The notes: a model not told the origin generated them from the letters alone. DNA of 64,000 nt from Microlunatus elymi (GCF_007362775.1 NZ_CP041692.1:1736001-1800000), one strand, 5' to 3'. Shown: positions 1 to 8,346, counted from the stretch's first letter. Made by a program: numbers and translations.

Positions 1-36
1 TCGGGCACCAACACCGCCCTCACCACGGAACTGTTC

Positions 37-771
37 TCACCACGGAACTGGGCCGGAGTCGTCGAAGAACTGCCCGGTCGGGCCGTCGTCGGGCAGGTTG
101 GCGAGCTGAATCGCGACCGCGGCACCCTGCTCCGGCGGACGCACTCCACGGTGGCCGTTCAGATCGGTGTCGCAGTAGCCGGGGTCTGCCGCGTTGATCA
201 AGATCGAGGTGTCGGCGAGTTCCTTGGCGTACTGCACGGTGAGAGCGTTCAGGCAGCTCTTCGACGGCGAGTAGGCGGCCGACACCGGTCCGACCGCGTC
301 GGACTGAGACGTCTGCAGCGTCATCGAGCCGACTCCGCTGGACACGTTCACGATCCGCGGCGACGCGGAGCGGCGCAGCAACGGTAGCATCGCGTTGGTG
401 ACTCGGATGACACCGATCACGTTGGTGTCCAGCACGTCTCGCACCGTCGCCGGATCGACCGTGGACGGCTGCTGACTCCAGCCGCCGGTGATCGCCGCGT
501 TGTTCACCAGTACGTCCAGCCGTCCCGTCGTCCGGTCGATCAGCTCGGCAGCCGCGGCCGCGCTGTCCTCGTCGGTCACGTCCAGCGGTACGCCGAACGC
601 GTCGATACCCTCGGCCCGCAGCTTGTCAACGGCGGCCTCGCGGCGTTGTTCGTCGCGGGCGCCGACGCCGACCTGCCAGCCCAGCCGACCCAGCCCGGCC
701 GCGACCTCGTACCCGATTCCCTTGTTGGCGCCGGTCACCAGCGCCACTGTCTTTTCTGTCATGTCGGCCAT
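37..771 (-). CDS. short-chain dehydrogenase/reductase (SDR)
   Basis: Classical SDR of 244 residues that should reduce or oxidise a small carbonyl/alcohol substrate with NAD(P)H in the cytoplasm. Seen: the nucleotide-binding TGANKGIG motif near residue 14, NNAA of the central strand, the catalytic Ser in NVSSG and the YSPSK (YxxxK) pair, and a C-terminal PGxxxT-like segment (DPGYCDTD). Start chosen at the ATG preceding MTEKT, because everything further upstream reads through the divergent regulator. It is divergently arranged with the LysR gene at 860, the usual layout for a LysR-controlled target. Substrate unknown. The last codons and stop lie in a 15-bp sequence duplicated 17 bp further on (19-33 and 36-50). 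Confidence 0.88.
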   Translation of the reverse strand: MADMTEKTVALVTGANKGIGYEVAAGLGRLGWQVGVGARDEQRREAAVDKLRAEGIDAFGVPLDVTDEDSAAAAAELIDRTTGRLDVLVNNAAITGGWSQQPSTVDPATVRDVLDTNVIGVIRVTNAMLPLLRRSASPRIVNVSSGVGSMTLQTSQSDAVGPVSAAYSPSKSCLNALTVQYAKELADTSILINAADPGYCDTDLNGHRGVRPPEQGAAVAIQLANLPDDGPTGQFFDDSGPVPW

Positions 772-859
772 CGTGTTCTCGGTGACCGTGGCAGATCCAA
801 CACCGATCGGGTCCCGGGCGATACCGCAGAGGTATTGCCGGCGGGTACGGTGAGGTCCT
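772..859. promoter_or_regulatory. divergent SDR/LysR intergenic region
   Basis: An 88-bp gap separates the two divergent starts. By the general LysR rule this is where the regulator would bind and control both genes. I see no convincing T-N11-A palindrome by eye, so this is a positional call only. Confidence 0.35.
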
Positions 860-1708
860 GTGGAGACGCGTGAGCTGCGGTATTTCGTTGCGGTGGCCGA
901 GGAGTTGCATTTCGGCCGGGCGGCGGAGCGACTCGGGATGGCACAGCCGCCGTTGTCCCGGGCGATCGCCCAGTTGGAGCGGCGGTTGGACGCGACGTTG
1001 CTCGAACGCAACAGCCGGGGCGTCCGGCTGACCGAGGCCGGTACGGTGCTGCTGCGGGAGAGCCGGACGGCGTTGGACGCGGTCGATGCCGCCGAGCGCA
1101 GGACGAGGCGGGCGGCCCAGGCGGTCTTTGGCGAGCCGGAAGTGGTGCTGGTGACCAAGGCCGCAGCGACGACCGAGTTGCTGAGCAAGCTGCTCGCCGC
1201 GTACGCCGCCGAACCGGGTGCGGTCAAGGTCGAGGTGTTGCTGTGCGGACCCGGCGAGCAGGAGCGGCTGCTGCGCGACGGTCGCGCGGACGTCGGTCTG
1301 CTGCATCGCCCGTTCGACAGCATGATCGGGCTGGACGCCGAGGACCTGCTGACCGAGAACCAGCTGCTGATCGTGCCCGCCGGTCACCCGCTGAGCACCC
1401 GGCCACGGCTGAGTCTGGCTGAGGTTGACGCGGAGCTGGACCTGCCGATGCCGGTCTGGCCGGACGGGCAGGGGCGGTATCCCGACGTACCGGGCCCGCG
1501 GGTGCACGATGCGGCCCAGTTGGCTCAGTTGATTGCGCTCGGCCGGACGGCCGCGATCCTGCCGGAGTCGATCAGAGGTCAGTTACGTGACGACGTGGTG
1601 GCGGTACCGATCACTGACGCGCCGCAGGTAACGACGATGATCGCGTGGCCGGCTCAGAGTCGGTCGAGAGCGGTCGCCGACCTGGTCCGTACGGCGACCC
1701 GGATGTAG
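860..1708 (+). CDS. LysR-family transcriptional regulator
   Basis: A 282-residue LysR regulator. The N-terminal winged HTH (residues 1-60) starts METRELRYFVAVAEELHF and contains the family-typical AAERLGMAQPPLSRAIAQLE recognition helix region. The rest is the periplasmic-binding-like effector domain with VLVTKAAATTELL and a late RTAAILPESI stretch. The start is GTG at 860, which gives the conserved LysR N-terminus exactly. It is slightly shorter than the usual ~300 residues. It lies divergent to the SDR gene and probably regulates it and itself; the inducer is not predictable. Confidence 0.9.
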   Translation: METRELRYFVAVAEELHFGRAAERLGMAQPPLSRAIAQLERRLDATLLERNSRGVRLTEAGTVLLRESRTALDAVDAAERRTRRAAQAVFGEPEVVLVTKAAATTELLSKLLAAYAAEPGAVKVEVLLCGPGEQERLLRDGRADVGLLHRPFDSMIGLDAEDLLTENQLLIVPAGHPLSTRPRLSLAEVDAELDLPMPVWPDGQGRYPDVPGPRVHDAAQLAQLIALGRTAAILPESIRGQLRDDVVAVPITDAPQVTTMIAWPAQSRSRAVADLVRTATRM

Positions 1709-1743
1709 CAGTCTGCCTGGACTTGCTGCGTTTCGGTCGGTCG

Positions 1744-1811
1744 GTCTTGTCGCATTATGGCCCCGGGTCTTGTCGCATTCTGGCCCCCGGGTCTTGTCAC
1801 ATTTTGGATGG
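1744..1811. repeat. three ~23-bp direct repeats upstream of the SDR-like gene
   Basis: Three near-identical units start at 1744, 1767 and 1791. Each begins GTCTTGTC(G/A)CATT followed by (A/C/T)TGG, and the first two continue into CCCC. They sit 94-161 bp before the next start codon in a 196-bp gap. Spacing of 23-24 bp resembles iterated regulator sites, but this is inference. Confidence 0.6.
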
Positions 1812-1904
1812 CACTGACGTCATTGTCTGTGCAGGACAGCAGAATGAGGCCGTTGCCTGCCACAGCGCTTGCGCTGATCGACGTCGAGTCACCAGGAGCA
1901 GTTG

Positions 1905-2696
1905 ATGCCAGCGAAGATCATGATCACCGGAGCCACCGGAAACCTCGGCCGCGCCCTCGTGCCGGTGCTGCAGCAGGCCGGAGCCGAGCTGCGGTTGCTG
2001 AGCCGATCCGAGCAGCCGGCCGGCGACGGGTTCGAATGGGTCCGTGGCGACGTGTCGACCGGCGAGGGTCTCGAGGTCGCGGTCAAGGGCGTGGACACGA
2101 TCGTGCACTGCGCCGGCAGTGCCCAGGGCGACGCGGACAAGGCACGCCACGTGGTCGAAGCGGCAGCCGCGGCCGGCGTCGAGCACCTCGTACACGTGTC
2201 GGTGGTCGGCGCGGACACCATCCCGGTCGTCGGCCGGATCGATCACTCGATGTTCGGCTACTTCGCCGCGAAGCGGGAGGCGGAGCAGGTGGTCATGGGC
2301 TCGCCGATCCCGTGGACGATGCTGCGGCCGACCCAGTTCCACAGCTTCGTTGTTGATCAGCTGGACCAGCTGTCGAGGACGCCGGTGTTGTTGCCGGTGT
2401 TCAAGGGCGTCAGCTTCCAGCCGGTGGACGTGAACGACGTCGCCGTACGGCTGGGGGAGCTGGCCCTCGCCGATCCCGCCGGCATCGCCGCGCCGATCGG
2501 TGGTCCCCGGATCTACTCGTTCGACCAGCTCGCTCATGACTATCTGACCGCGACCGGCAAGCGCCGCGTGGTCGTCAACCTGCCGGTGCCCGGCGCGTCG
2601 GTGAAGGCTTTCCGCGCCGGGGCGAACATGGTGCCCGATTACGCCACCGGCACCGGCACTTGGGAGGCCTACCTGGCGGAGCGGTTCGGCCGTTGA
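1905..2696 (+). CDS. NAD(P)-binding atypical SDR (NmrA/NAD(P)H-binding type)
   Basis: A 263-residue Rossmann protein of the atypical SDR group. The N-terminus MPAKIMITGATGNLGRAL carries the TGATGNLG dinucleotide motif; D69-like acidic and VHCAGSAQGD segments follow, and SVVGAD replaces the classical Ser/Tyr/Lys triad. Such proteins are oxidoreductases, epimerases or redox sensors. The start is ATG 1905 rather than the in-frame TTG 1902, because AGGAG at 1893-1897 is 7 nt upstream. It is preceded by three ~23-bp repeats. No partner gene is nearby, so substrate and role cannot be assigned. Confidence 0.85.
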   Translation: MPAKIMITGATGNLGRALVPVLQQAGAELRLLSRSEQPAGDGFEWVRGDVSTGEGLEVAVKGVDTIVHCAGSAQGDADKARHVVEAAAAAGVEHLVHVSVVGADTIPVVGRIDHSMFGYFAAKREAEQVVMGSPIPWTMLRPTQFHSFVVDQLDQLSRTPVLLPVFKGVSFQPVDVNDVAVRLGELALADPAGIAAPIGGPRIYSFDQLAHDYLTATGKRRVVVNLPVPGASVKAFRAGANMVPDYATGTGTWEAYLAERFGR

Positions 2697-2721
2697 TCTT
2701 GCTCGTCCTGCGGGAAGCGGG

Positions 2722-2994
2722 TCAGCGCTTCTCGCAGGCGATGCCGTCCTTGTCCCGATCGCTCTTCTTGTTGGCGTTGTAGAGCCCGGCTGACCGCTTG
2801 AAGTTGGTCACCTTCTTGGTGTGCCCGCGCACCTTGTCGTGCGCGCCCGGCTTGCCCACCCCGTGCTTGTAGACCTTGTTGAGCGCCGTGCAGTTCTTGT
2901 ACGTCTTGTAATGCGCGGCCTCAGCAGGAAGCGCCGACGCCGCCAGCGGCAACGAGGCGAGAAGGACCGAGGCAACCGCAACGCGGATCTTCAT
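2722..2994 (-). CDS. secreted excalibur calcium-binding domain protein
   Basis: A 90-residue exported protein. Residues 1-27 form a Sec signal peptide (MKIRVAVASVLLASLPLAA, then ALPAEA as a cleavage region). The mature part is a single excalibur domain: two Cys (KNCTAL and IACEK) and a C-terminal DRDKDGIACE motif resembling a D-x-D-x-D-G calcium loop. Excalibur domains are commonly surface attached or extracellular in actinobacteria and firmicutes; the specific role is unknown. The start is ATG at 2994, giving a clean signal peptide. It lies 370 bp from the left end of the integrated element, so it is host flank. Confidence 0.88.
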   Translation of the reverse strand: MKIRVAVASVLLASLPLAASALPAEAAHYKTYKNCTALNKVYKHGVGKPGAHDKVRGHTKKVTNFKRSAGLYNANKKSDRDKDGIACEKR

Positions 2995-3364
2995 CTGTTG
3001 ACTCCGTTCAACGTTTCCGACGTGCATGACTCGCCTGACCAGCGCGTCATGCCGGGATGAGCATAGGGGGCAACCGGCGACGTCCCGCCCGTTCGGGCCA
3101 GGACCAAAGTCCCTGATTTCGCGCCGGAACGCTTCCGCGGAAGCGTCTCCGCGGGAACGACTTCTTCTCTTGGTGAGTCGTCGCCTCGGCGTGCTAATGG
3201 ACCGTGTTGTGCTCGCAGGTGTCCTTCGCCTGTGATGGCGCAGTCGATGGTGCGGCGCGAGCTGGATGCGCCCAGCGGATTCGCAAGGAAGTACGAGGGC
3301 AACGCGGCGGGACTTTTCACGACGACAGCGGTAGCGGGGGTTCAGTCTCAGGGCCTGCCAGAGG
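2995..3364. other. non-coding host flank left of the integrated element
   Basis: A 370-bp stretch between the excalibur gene and the left att repeat. I see no credible gene on either strand: open frames here lack ribosome-binding sites and show no recognisable protein pattern. It should hold the excalibur promoter near 2995-3060. Confidence 0.5.
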
Positions 3365-3402
3365 TGGTGCGCCATCAGGGACTCGAACCCCGAACCCGCT
3401 GA
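3365..3402. repeat. attL, 38-bp tRNA-Lys 3' fragment
   Basis: Identical to 16811-16848 over 38 bp, from the encoded CCA through the T arm to the 3' side of the anticodon stem. Beyond this the two flanks diverge (aaagc here, ttaag in the tRNA). It cannot form a tRNA because the 5' half is missing. Confidence 0.95.
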
Positions 3403-3853
3403 AAAGCGCCGCGCTGATTTTGGCGGCTTGCCCGTTCTTGATCATCTGGTCGCTGACTAGGGGAGACGCGGGATTCGCGACCGAGCGGAGAGGTTGGCTC
3501 TTGGCTGTTTTGGCTGCAAACGGCGTGGCGTAAAGCGTGGCGTCGGCCCACACCAGCCCCGTCCCCTCGTAGGCGCCAGATTGTAGGTCGGAGCGGAGTG
3601 GGTCAAGTGTGGAGCGAAGCGGAATCCGTAGGACGCCGGAGGTGCTTTTGCGGAGGCGCTCTTGACGTGCGGAGTGGAGACCGGAGACTGGTCCGAAGAG
3701 GGGACGCGGCGAGCCCGAGGCTGAGATGGGGAATGGACCGGCGCTTGCCGGACCGAGCGAAGGGCACCGTGCGCTGTCCTTGAGGTGGATTTGGGATGTC
3801 CAGGTTGCCAACGGCTCGAATGGGCGTCGGTGTCAGCTGGCACAGTGCTGCTC
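3403..3853. other. left end of the element, no credible gene
   Basis: A 451-bp stretch inside attL. No convincing coding frame was found. It contains the 12-mer gctgactagggg at 3452-3463, which recurs at 16796-16807 just inside attR, making it a candidate integrase arm or accessory-factor site. The rest is GC-rich and otherwise unremarkable. Confidence 0.5.
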
Positions 3854-4312
3854 ATGTTGTCGATTGTGCTCTCGGTGCTCGCGCTGGTCGGGACGGCAGC
3901 GTCCATTACCTGGCAGGTCGTTTCTTGGCATTTGACCGGTCCTCGTCTGAAGGTCTCAGCGACCTGGGGAGTGGCCGGCCGAAGAGACAGGCCTGATCTG
4001 CCCGCGCTCTACCTCATGATCGAGGTAGCGAATATAGGTCGAGCCGAGACAACGATTCATACCCTCGGCTACCTCACGCCCGACAATAGTCAACTGGTTG
4101 AATTGCAGTGCGCGTTGCAGGGGCAGGTGCTGCCTCGTCGGCTCGCGCCGGGTGACGCGCTGACGTTCTTCTATGACTTGGAGCGCATGCAGCACTCGCT
4201 CCGCCACAACGACATCCATGGGGAGCTTCGTCCGTACGTGCGATCCGGACATGGGCGGCGAGTCGGGCGCAGTCGGTACACCGCCGCTGAGGTTGTGAAG
4301 CTGGAGCGGTAG
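3854..4312 (+). CDS. single-TM hypothetical protein (AICE cargo)
   Basis: A 152-residue protein not assigned to a family. Residues 1-25 are one transmembrane helix (MLSIVLSVLALVGTAASITW), followed by a soluble beta-rich domain containing LYLMIEVANIGRAETTIHTL and LAPGDALTFFYDL. The pattern hydrophobic-x-V-x-N-x-G recurs in two other cargo proteins (7768 and 8938 starts). The start is the ATG at 3854; the frame is open further upstream, but those residues do not look like protein. The first gene of the cargo. Codon use is GC-rich but less biased than in the core genes. Function unknown; a membrane-anchored beta-sandwich domain is inferred from pattern only. Confidence 0.65.
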   Translation: MLSIVLSVLALVGTAASITWQVVSWHLTGPRLKVSATWGVAGRRDRPDLPALYLMIEVANIGRAETTIHTLGYLTPDNSQLVELQCALQGQVLPRRLAPGDALTFFYDLERMQHSLRHNDIHGELRPYVRSGHGRRVGRSRYTAAEVVKLER

Positions 4313-4404
4313 TGGGGCTATGGCGACGCGACTCGCGTCGGTCTGGCAGGGTCGTGTACTGGGGATAATATGCTCCGTCGCGGTCGCCCTTTTGAGCGTG
4401 CCGT

Positions 4405-4947
4405 GTGAAGGATGCCGGGCATCTGTCTGAGATCCTGAGCCTCGTGATCCTGACCATCATCGTCGCCATCGTCGGCCTGCTAACCACGCTGGCGGCGGCT
4501 CTCCTACAGCCGTGGCTCGGCGCCAAGTATCAACGCGCGGCTTGGACCCGTGATGCTCAGTTTGGGGTCTACTGCACCGCCCTGGCATACGCTGAACACC
4601 TAACGGCGTTGGTAGACCGCCTCACGACGCCCTACGCCGATGCCGCCGACGCCATGGAGATCGACCTGGAGTCCGCTAGTGGGCGAATGCGGTTGCTGGC
4701 TCCGAGCAATGTCGCTCAGGCGTGGTCGGACCTCCTAGAGGCCGATGCGATCTTGAGGTGGAACGTGAGTGAGAACGGGCCCTGGCAGCCTGGGGAAGTT
4801 ATGTCAGGGGATGACACAGATCTGGTTCGGCTCAAGAGTGCGATCGACAAGTTGACAAGCTTGATCCGCTCCAGCTTCTCGAGTGGGGCCGTGCCCCCAG
4901 CGAAGTCCTCTGGTTGGGCATCGCGGTGGGGCAGCTCCTCGTTATGA
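4405..4947 (+). CDS. single-TM helical hypothetical protein (AICE cargo)
   Basis: A 180-residue protein of unknown function. The N-terminal TM segment (residues ~9-34, LSLVILTIIVAIVGLLTTLA) is followed by a mostly helical cytoplasmic or external part with evenly spaced Ala/Leu, several Trp and a charged middle. The start is probably GTG 4405, giving MKDAGHLSEIL before the TM. It follows the previous cargo gene by 92 bp in the same orientation. The N-terminal-anchor plan resembles neighbouring cargo genes, but the soluble part is different. No enzymatic motif is visible. Confidence 0.6.
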   Translation: MKDAGHLSEILSLVILTIIVAIVGLLTTLAAALLQPWLGAKYQRAAWTRDAQFGVYCTALAYAEHLTALVDRLTTPYADAADAMEIDLESASGRMRLLAPSNVAQAWSDLLEADAILRWNVSENGPWQPGEVMSGDDTDLVRLKSAIDKLTSLIRSSFSSGAVPPAKSSGWASRWGSSSL

Positions 4948-5008
4948 CCGAGTTGACGCGCAGGGCGAGGACCGGAGCGCAGCGAAGCGAGCACCGGACC
5001 GCAAGCCC

Positions 5009-5025
5009 GCGCGGCGAAGCCGCGC
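5009..5025 (+). terminator. possible hairpin terminator after the 4405 gene
   Basis: A perfect 7-bp stem GCGCGGC/GCCGCGC with a GAA loop lies 62 bp after the stop of the preceding gene. There is no T-run after it, so it may be a weak intrinsic terminator or only a GC-rich hairpin. Confidence 0.35.
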
Positions 5026-5056
5026 CTTGATCTATTAGAGGTGTATTCGGCAGTGC

Positions 5057-5070
5057 TTCTTCCGAGACGC
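5057..5070. repeat. left 14-bp target-site duplication of the IS481-type element
   Basis: TTCTTCCGAGACGC immediately left of the IS terminus; identical to 7159-7172. Confidence 0.9.
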
Positions 5071-7158
5071 TGTGCTCCGTCGGTTGATGTGCGACACACG
5101 TCCGTCAGTTGATCTGCGACACCGGTCTTGTCGGCACTCTGATTTTGGGCGTCTCCGTGGGGCGTCTCGGAGTCAGGGAGGCCGGGATTGGTACTGGTTG
5201 TCTTGTCTGTGGTGGAGCAGCGTCTGGACGCGGTCCGGGCAGTGCTGAGTGGGATGGATGTGGTCGAGGTTGCGGCCCGGACCGGGGTGCATCGAGCGAC
5301 GGTGCATCGGTGGGTGGCCCGCTATTTGGCTGAGCAGATCGGCGGTCTGGCGGATCGGTCGCATCGGCCGGTGTCGTGTCCGCATCAGGCTGGTGAGCCG
5401 GTCGAGGTGGCGGTGGCGGAGATGCGGCGGTTGCATCCGCGGTGGGGTTCGCGGCGGATCCGGTTGGAGTTGTTGCGTGGACCGCTGCCTTGGGCTCGGG
5501 ATGGTTCGGTGCCGTTGCCGGTGCCGTCGGAGCGGACGATCGATCGGATCCTGATCCGTCAGGGGTTGTTGCGGCAGCGGCCGCGGAAACGGCCGCGGGA
5601 GTCGTTTATCCGGTTCCAGCGTGAGGGGCCGATGCAGTTGTGGGGCATCGATATTGTCGGCGGGATCGAGCTGGTCGATGTGCGGACCGGGGAGATTCGG
5701 GGCGCGAAGATCGTGACCGGGGTTGATGATCATTCCCGGTTTTGTGTGATGGCGGCGGTGGTGGAACGGGCGACCGGCCGGGCGGTGTGTCTGGCCTTTG
5801 CGCAGGCGCTGGCCCGGTATGGGGTGCCGGAGGAAGTGATCACCGATAACGGCAAGCAGTTCACCGACCGGTTCAACCGGTATGGGCCCAGCCGGGGTGA
5901 GGTGTTGTTCGACAAGATCTGCCGCAAGAACGGCATCACGCACCGGCTGACCCGGCCGGCCTCGCCGAATCAGAACGGCAAAGTGGAGAGATTTCACGGC
6001 ACGTTCCGGCCCGACTTCCTCGATCAGGCTGGCCCGTTCGCATCGGTTGAGGCCGCCCAGGCCGCGGTGGATGCCTGGGTGGCCGGCTATAACGCCGACC
6101 GGCCGCACCAGGCACTAGACGACAAGGTGCCGGTAGTGCCGGCCGACCGGTTCACCCCCGCTGCGGCCGTGCCAGGGATTGGGTTGTGGGTGCCGACCGG
6201 GTTAGGGATCCTCAACACCACCAGCGATCCCGCCAACGCCGGCAAGTCAGCAAATGATCACGAACCGCCGCGTGTTCATGACCTGGGTGATGATCATGAA
6301 CCGGTGAGCGGGCAACCAGCGGTTCGGGTGCCGGGCAGTGGTGCGGCGATCGAGTTGGATCGGGTGGTGCCGGCGTCGGGGAACATGGCGTTGTGCAACA
6401 ACCAGTTCTGGCTCGGACCGGGCCGGGCAGGTCAGGTGGTGCGGTTTTGGATCGACTGCCAATGGGTGCACCTGTCGATCGGCGGAACCCGGGTCAAGTC
6501 CTTGCGATCTCGGTTCACCGTCACCGACCTCGATGTGCTGACCGGCCAAGGTGCGGTGCCGGCCGGTGCGCCGCCGTTGCCGGCCAAGCCCGGTCCGGGC
6601 AGCCGGGCCAGTCGGACCGTGACCGAGGTCGAGCGGACCGTGGGCCGAGCCGGCACCGTGTCGCTGGGCAACCGGGTGGTCCTGGCAGCGGAGATTCTGG
6701 CCGGGCGTCGGGTCGGCATCTTCATCGAGGAAGGTGCCCCGCTGCTGTTCTTCGACCCCGACACGCGAGAACTGCTGCGGGTGCGACCCAACCCGCTGGA
6801 ACCGGGTGAGGCGTTCGATCTCAGACACGCCCGCCCGGTCGGCCCGGTTCCCCGGCCCTCGACCGAGCCGATCACCGTCCAGCGGCGGGCCTCCAACACC
6901 GGCGTCGTCACCGTCGCCGGCCAGCACGTCGCGCTCGGCCGAGAACACCAACACCGCACCGTCACCGTGCATGTGTCCGAGACCAGTCTGGCTATCGAGT
7001 TGCCCGGAGCCGATGAACTCGTGGTCCGCAGGACCACCATCGACCCGGTGCGTAGCATCAAGGGACAGCGGCCACGGACCGCTGAACCCTCAGTTTCCTA
7101 GGCCAGCTGTCGCACATCAGCTGGCGGAACTCTGTCGCACATCACCTGTCGGATCACA
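5071..7158 (+). mobile_element. IS481-family insertion sequence, 2088 bp
   Basis: The ends are imperfect inverted repeats beginning TGTGCTCCG (left) and TGTGATCCG (right, read inward), 22 of 26 matching through TGATGTGCGACA. Each end also has a second, internal GATnTGCGAC copy (around 5110 and 7110). A 14-bp perfect target duplication flanks it, so insertion looks recent. One transposase gene fills the element. It sits inside AICE cargo, 31 bp upstream of the ATG of a DUF6650-like gene. Confidence 0.93.
5188..7101 (+). CDS. IS481-family DDE transposase with long C-terminal extension
   Basis: A 637-residue transposase. An N-terminal helix-turn-helix (EVAARTGVHRATVHRWVARY, about residues 27-46) is followed by a second HTH segment with RWGSRRI. 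The rve integrase core carries D in WGIDIVGG, D in VITDNGKQF and E in NGKVERFHG. The last ~270 residues after ADRFTP are a beta-rich extension found in a subset of IS481 transposases. The start is TTG 5188, supported by AGGGAGG at 5174-5180 with 7-nt spacing; a GTG at 5209 is the alternative. No frameshift, so probably active. Confidence 0.92.
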   Translation: MVLVVLSVVEQRLDAVRAVLSGMDVVEVAARTGVHRATVHRWVARYLAEQIGGLADRSHRPVSCPHQAGEPVEVAVAEMRRLHPRWGSRRIRLELLRGPLPWARDGSVPLPVPSERTIDRILIRQGLLRQRPRKRPRESFIRFQREGPMQLWGIDIVGGIELVDVRTGEIRGAKIVTGVDDHSRFCVMAAVVERATGRAVCLAFAQALARYGVPEEVITDNGKQFTDRFNRYGPSRGEVLFDKICRKNGITHRLTRPASPNQNGKVERFHGTFRPDFLDQAGPFASVEAAQAAVDAWVAGYNADRPHQALDDKVPVVPADRFTPAAAVPGIGLWVPTGLGILNTTSDPANAGKSANDHEPPRVHDLGDDHEPVSGQPAVRVPGSGAAIELDRVVPASGNMALCNNQFWLGPGRAGQVVRFWIDCQWVHLSIGGTRVKSLRSRFTVTDLDVLTGQGAVPAGAPPLPAKPGPGSRASRTVTEVERTVGRAGTVSLGNRVVLAAEILAGRRVGIFIEEGAPLLFFDPDTRELLRVRPNPLEPGEAFDLRHARPVGPVPRPSTEPITVQRRASNTGVVTVAGQHVALGREHQHRTVTVHVSETSLAIELPGADELVVRRTTIDPVRSIKGQRPRTAEPSVS

Positions 7159-7172
7159 TTCTTCCGAGACGC
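7159..7172. repeat. right 14-bp target-site duplication
   Basis: TTCTTCCGAGACGC directly following the right IS terminus GGATCACA; identical to 5057-5070. Confidence 0.9.
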
Positions 7173-7189
7173 CGGGGGCAAGGAGATTC

Positions 7190-7718
7190 ATGGTCAGGTA
7201 TCGCGTCACCGGTGTCACAGGCGCACAATTTGGAGTTCAGTGGGAACACAAGGACGACGATCGCGAGATTGCGCGCCGCGTTCTCAATATTCTTTCCGAC
7301 CGACGGATGCTTTGGAAGGATTTCTCGCTTGAGATTGAGGAGCATTGCGTGAAGTCGGCCAACCTTAGTTCGTGATCGAATCGGAACGCAGCTAGACAAT
7401 CCTGAGATCGACTTCGACCTGTCGCGGCGCCTTCAACTTTCGCAGCGCCTGTTCCGTGATTTCGCTGATGAGGTAGGACCAGCAGAGTCAGAGCCTGATC
7501 GTGCATGGAGGTCGATGGGTACTGATCGGTTGTCTATGGCACTCGGTAGGCTGCGAGCTTTGGTAGGTGTTCAGATCGGCGACTGGGCGAGCGAGTATGA
7601 CCTCGAAGTCTCGGACGAGTTGGCGGTCAGCGTTCGGGATCAAGTCGGTTGGTTCTTCGAGCGATTCGACCGAGCGCGTCCAGTGAGCTGCGGATCCGCT
7701 TGTCGCGGGCCGCGCTGA
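7190..7718 (+). pseudogene. frameshifted DUF6650-like small protein
   Basis: The first frame encodes 61 residues: MVRYRVTGVTGAQFGVQW, then DREIARRVLNILSDRRMLW and IEEHCVKSANL, ending TGA at 7375. AAGGAG at 7179-7184 gives a good start. The pattern TGV-FGVxW-ARRVLxxLxDRRxL-HCVxS resembles, from memory, the DUF6650 family, whose members continue with an IRxxLTxxL helix. That continuation is present in another frame from 7368 (VRDRIGTQLDNPEIDFDLS) and runs to 7718. One extra base, the a at 7367, joins the two halves. Either the gene is inactivated or only a 61-residue product plus a possible restart at ATG 7515 is made. The IS481 element separates it from upstream sequence. Confidence 0.6.
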
Positions 7719-7767
7719 TGTTGGTCGCTTCCAGCGGATCCGGGCGCATCAGCGCAAGAATTGCGCC

Positions 7768-8346
7768 ATGAGCACGAGCACATGGATCGCCGCCGCTGCT
7801 GTTGTCGTCGCTGTCGCAGCGCTGTTTTATGCCCGCCGATCGGCGAATGCTGCGCGCGAGCAGACCAAGATACAGAGGCAGCTTCGTGAGGATGCCGCCC
7901 AGCCCTACGTGTGGGCTGATCTTAGACCATCTGAGGAGCACGGGCAGTTCATTCTGTTGGTCATCGGTAATAGTGGGCCCACGCTCGCGACGGATGTTCA
8001 GGTGAGTATCACTCCGGAACTCCGCACGCAGGAAAAGGAGCGAAGCGGTTTGATCCACAAGGCACTTGCCGATGGGCTTTCGGCGCTGGCTCCAGGCCGG
8101 ACGATCACCTGGAATCTCGGGGTTCCGTGGGAGGTCATCACCAAAGGGCAGCCGAATATATACAGGATCCGCATACGGGCCAACGGTCCCTTTGGTGCCG
8201 TTCCTGCGATGACTTACTCAGTCGACCTTGAAACACTAAGGTATTCGCTTGCTGTTCCACCGGGCACTCTCAATGGTATAGCGGTCGCCATTGCTAAGGC
8301 ATCGAAGACGCTCAGCGAAGCGGTGGTCGGGCAGGCGGCAGACTGA
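7768..8346 (+). CDS. single-TM protein with beta-rich domain (AICE cargo)
   Basis: A 192-residue protein of unknown function. The N-terminal TM helix (residues 5-22, WIAAAAVVVAVAALFYA) is followed by a short basic coiled segment (RRSANAAREQTKIQRQLRED). The soluble domain contains YVWADLRP, FILLVIGNSGPTLATDVQV and LAPGRTITWNLG. The LVIGNSGPTLATDVQV stretch closely parallels LVLRNSGATAARDLRV in the convergent gene at 8938, suggesting paralogous domains. No clear Shine-Dalgarno precedes ATG 7768, so leaderless translation is possible. It ends 10 bp from the end of the convergent gene. Known only as hypothetical proteins as far as I can tell. Confidence 0.7.
   Translation: MSTSTWIAAAAVVVAVAALFYARRSANAAREQTKIQRQLREDAAQPYVWADLRPSEEHGQFILLVIGNSGPTLATDVQVSITPELRTQEKERSGLIHKALADGLSALAPGRTITWNLGVPWEVITKGQPNIYRIRIRANGPFGAVPAMTYSVDLETLRYSLAVPPGTLNGIAVAIAKASKTLSEAVVGQAAD

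Noticed and set aside
3365-3402. Possible second tRNA at the left att repeat
   Set aside because: Only the 3' half of tRNA-Lys is present; no D arm, anticodon loop or 5' acceptor strand.
3317-3811. Minus-strand open frame across attL
   Set aside because: It runs through the att repeat and composition-biased DNA, with no ribosome-binding site and no family likeness.
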